Assembly: GCA_041494885.1 (NCBI GenBank)
Contig: JBGQBO010000021.1
Location: 28,338 to 92,337, forward strand
Reading direction: 5' to 3'
DNA from: JAIQFV01 sp041494885
GTDB taxonomy: Bacteria > Acidobacteriota > Terriglobia > JAIQFV01
DNA: 64,000 nucleotides
Made by a program: the position numbers and the translations under genes. Below, in pieces: positions 62,914 to 64,000 of this stretch (within the stretch, counting starts at the first letter, position 1; every line of letters starts with the position of its first letter). The notes below the pieces were generated by a model. The model was not told where the DNA came from. It saw nothing but the letters and a program-made list of their open reading frames with translations, and did not search any database.

Positions 62914-63546
62914 ATGCGATACTGTAAACTTCTTCCCATTCTGCTGCGCATCACGTTGCTCGTGTCGATGGGGCCGTTGCGCGCGGACGCTCAGGTACCC
63001 CCGCCCTCGCAGGACGTACCCGACGCCGACGAGATTGCAGTGATGGCGTCAGTCTTAGAGGCCGCGTATGCGCATGCCGCTCCCGGCTGGGTCATGGTTG
63101 GCGCACGTACCGCGACCTTCGAATGCAACCCATCCGCGAACATTGGCGTCGACGTCGGCGGATGTAGCGGGATGCGAGTGTCCACAGAAACTGCGGAAGA
63201 GCGGCGGGGCGCCGTGCGCCAAGGAATACCGGAAGTGTCCGCCGAATTGGTGGCGGACCTGCTGAGAAAGAGTCAACACTCTGTCGTGTTGTCGCGGCCT
63301 CTGCCGGTGCGCGTCAAGCAGGTTCTCTGGGCACCCGGTGCCGCAGCGGACTTCAAAACCAGCGGAAACCCGACATTCGCCGCTTACTTCTCACGGGTCG
63401 GCTTCGACGCTCCACGAGCAAAGGCCCTGATCTATCTTGGTACCATGAACTGGACGGACCGATCGAAGTCCATCGGCCAGTCCTTGTACCTCGAGAAGCA
63501 AAAAGGCAGTTGGGTCATCAAAGCGCATGCAAAGGTCTGGGGCTAA
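62914..63546 (+). CDS. Secreted protein of unknown function
   Basis: 210-aa exported protein: signal peptide about 1-27 (ending RADAQ), then no recognised family. Residues about 130-205 (VKQVLWAPGAAADFKTSG, ALIYLGTMNWTDRSKSIGQSLYLEKQKGSWVIK split) look like a domain that ends in a conserved-looking GxWxI-type strand. The pair of Cys at CNPS and GCSG may form a disulfide. A convincing Shine-Dalgarno is lacking. Function unknown. Confidence 0.65.
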   Translation: MRYCKLLPILLRITLLVSMGPLRADAQVPPPSQDVPDADEIAVMASVLEAAYAHAAPGWVMVGARTATFECNPSANIGVDVGGCSGMRVSTETAEERRGAVRQGIPEVSAELVADLLRKSQHSVVLSRPLPVRVKQVLWAPGAAADFKTSGNPTFAAYFSRVGFDAPRAKALIYLGTMNWTDRSKSIGQSLYLEKQKGSWVIKAHAKVWG

Positions 63547-63645
63547 GGAAGCACGTCTTCTAACCCGCGCTTGCACGCGGCCGGCGCGAAGAGCAAAGAC
63601 GCGCCGGGCGGGTGACGCGCCGGACGATAGGCGACCGGAGGCAAC

Positions 63646-64000
63646 ATGCGTCTCAGCGAGAAAACCCTTGAACTTAACTTCTGTTCCCAGCTGCCTTGGA
63701 AGTTCGGTGCCCCCTTGATCTGGTTCGGCTTGACCCAAAGGGAAGAGGCTCGCCTTGGCTTCGACGCTTGTACCGCAATTGGGGGACGTTTGGTCATCTT
63801 TCAGTTCAAGGCCTCATCTTGGATCATGGCTTCCGGCGCACGACGGTTCCATTTGCCACATCTGCAACTCCTGCAACTTCAGGGCGTCGCGCGTCGCTTT
63901 CCGCGTTCCGTGTTTTACGTGTTTCCCCTTGTTGGCACAGATTTGGAACTGATAAGCAATCCGGACGTCGTCGTTCAGTCGTGGTTGCTTGACGTCGGCC
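63646..64000 (+). CDS. Partial protein of unknown function, possibly a PD-(D/E)XK nuclease-like protein, truncated by window
   Basis: An open frame of 118 codons starts at ATG 63646 and runs off the right edge with no stop. GGAGG lies 5 bases before the ATG, and codon use and sequence look coding. E9 (TLELNFC), D40 (LGFDA), Q53 and K55 (FQFKAS) reproduce the order E-(n)-D-(n)-QxK seen in PD-(D/E)XK nucleases, but nothing else confirms the family. It begins 99 bases after the previous stop. Confidence 0.65.
   Translation, partial: MRLSEKTLELNFCSQLPWKFGAPLIWFGLTQREEARLGFDACTAIGGRLVIFQFKASSWIMASGARRFHLPHLQLLQLQGVARRFPRSVFYVFPLVGTDLELISNPDVVVQSWLLDVG

Overview
This 64-kb window (G+C-rich, roughly 55-60%) looks like chromosomal DNA of a mesophilic, respiring, diderm bacterium. 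The mix fits Acidobacteriota or a close relative: a Pkn-type kinase with a TPR tail, a tricorn-like S41 protease, several BON-domain secreted proteins, a PAS-rich hybrid histidine kinase, a tandem SagB-like nitroreductase, and many small secreted proteins of unknown function. No rRNA or marker gene is present, so the phylum is an inference. Most genes have clear Shine-Dalgarno sites, which were used to choose starts.

Layout. 1-1533: GH3 glycosidase cut by the left edge. 1.7-3.6 kb: two secreted unknowns behind a consensus sigma70 promoter. 3.7-12.4 kb: central metabolism (acyl-CoA dehydrogenase, citrate synthase, a tryptophanase-isocitrate dehydrogenase operon) mixed with an NYN-LOTUS protein, a BON protein, a phosphoesterase and a gamma-carbonic anhydrase homologue. 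12.6-21.8 kb: secreted unknowns, SagB-like oxidoreductase, 1096-aa hybrid sensor kinase, LssY_C protein. 22.2-25.8 kb: complex II (sdhA-C-D-B). 26.2-32.6 kb: BON lipoprotein; ECF sigma/anti-sigma pair; a Tat phosphoesterase, CuA cupredoxin and cytochrome c operon; VKOR-DsbA fusion. 33.7-38.2 kb: five-gene trans-4-hydroxyproline catabolic operon. 38.6-56.8 kb: radical SAM enzyme, SYLF protein, B3/B4 protein, tricorn-like protease, modular metallopeptidase, TPR kinase and secreted proteins. 57-64 kb: a more accessory stretch with tRNA-Lys, a C45-like hydrolase, a tRNA-Arg locus with three defective copies and a GIY-YIG gene, higBA, an orphan ABC substrate-binding protein and an unlisted partial gene at the right edge.

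Functionally, citrate synthase, NAD-type isocitrate dehydrogenase and complex II supply TCA steps. Tryptophanase, acyl-CoA dehydrogenase and the hydroxyproline pathway feed carbon into that cycle (pyruvate, acetyl-CoA and 2-oxoglutarate). The secreted proteases and the hydroxyproline operon together suggest growth on protein such as collagen-like material (inference).

The most unusual content is non-coding. There are four long inverted-repeat elements built of CCAAATTCCAAA words, three elements built of GGTGTCAGGTGCC words, a six-copy 43-bp tandem hairpin array, two MITE-like elements with terminal inverted repeats, and the tRNA-Arg/GIY-YIG cassette, where the anticodon arm is replaced by a G+C palindrome in a recurring way.
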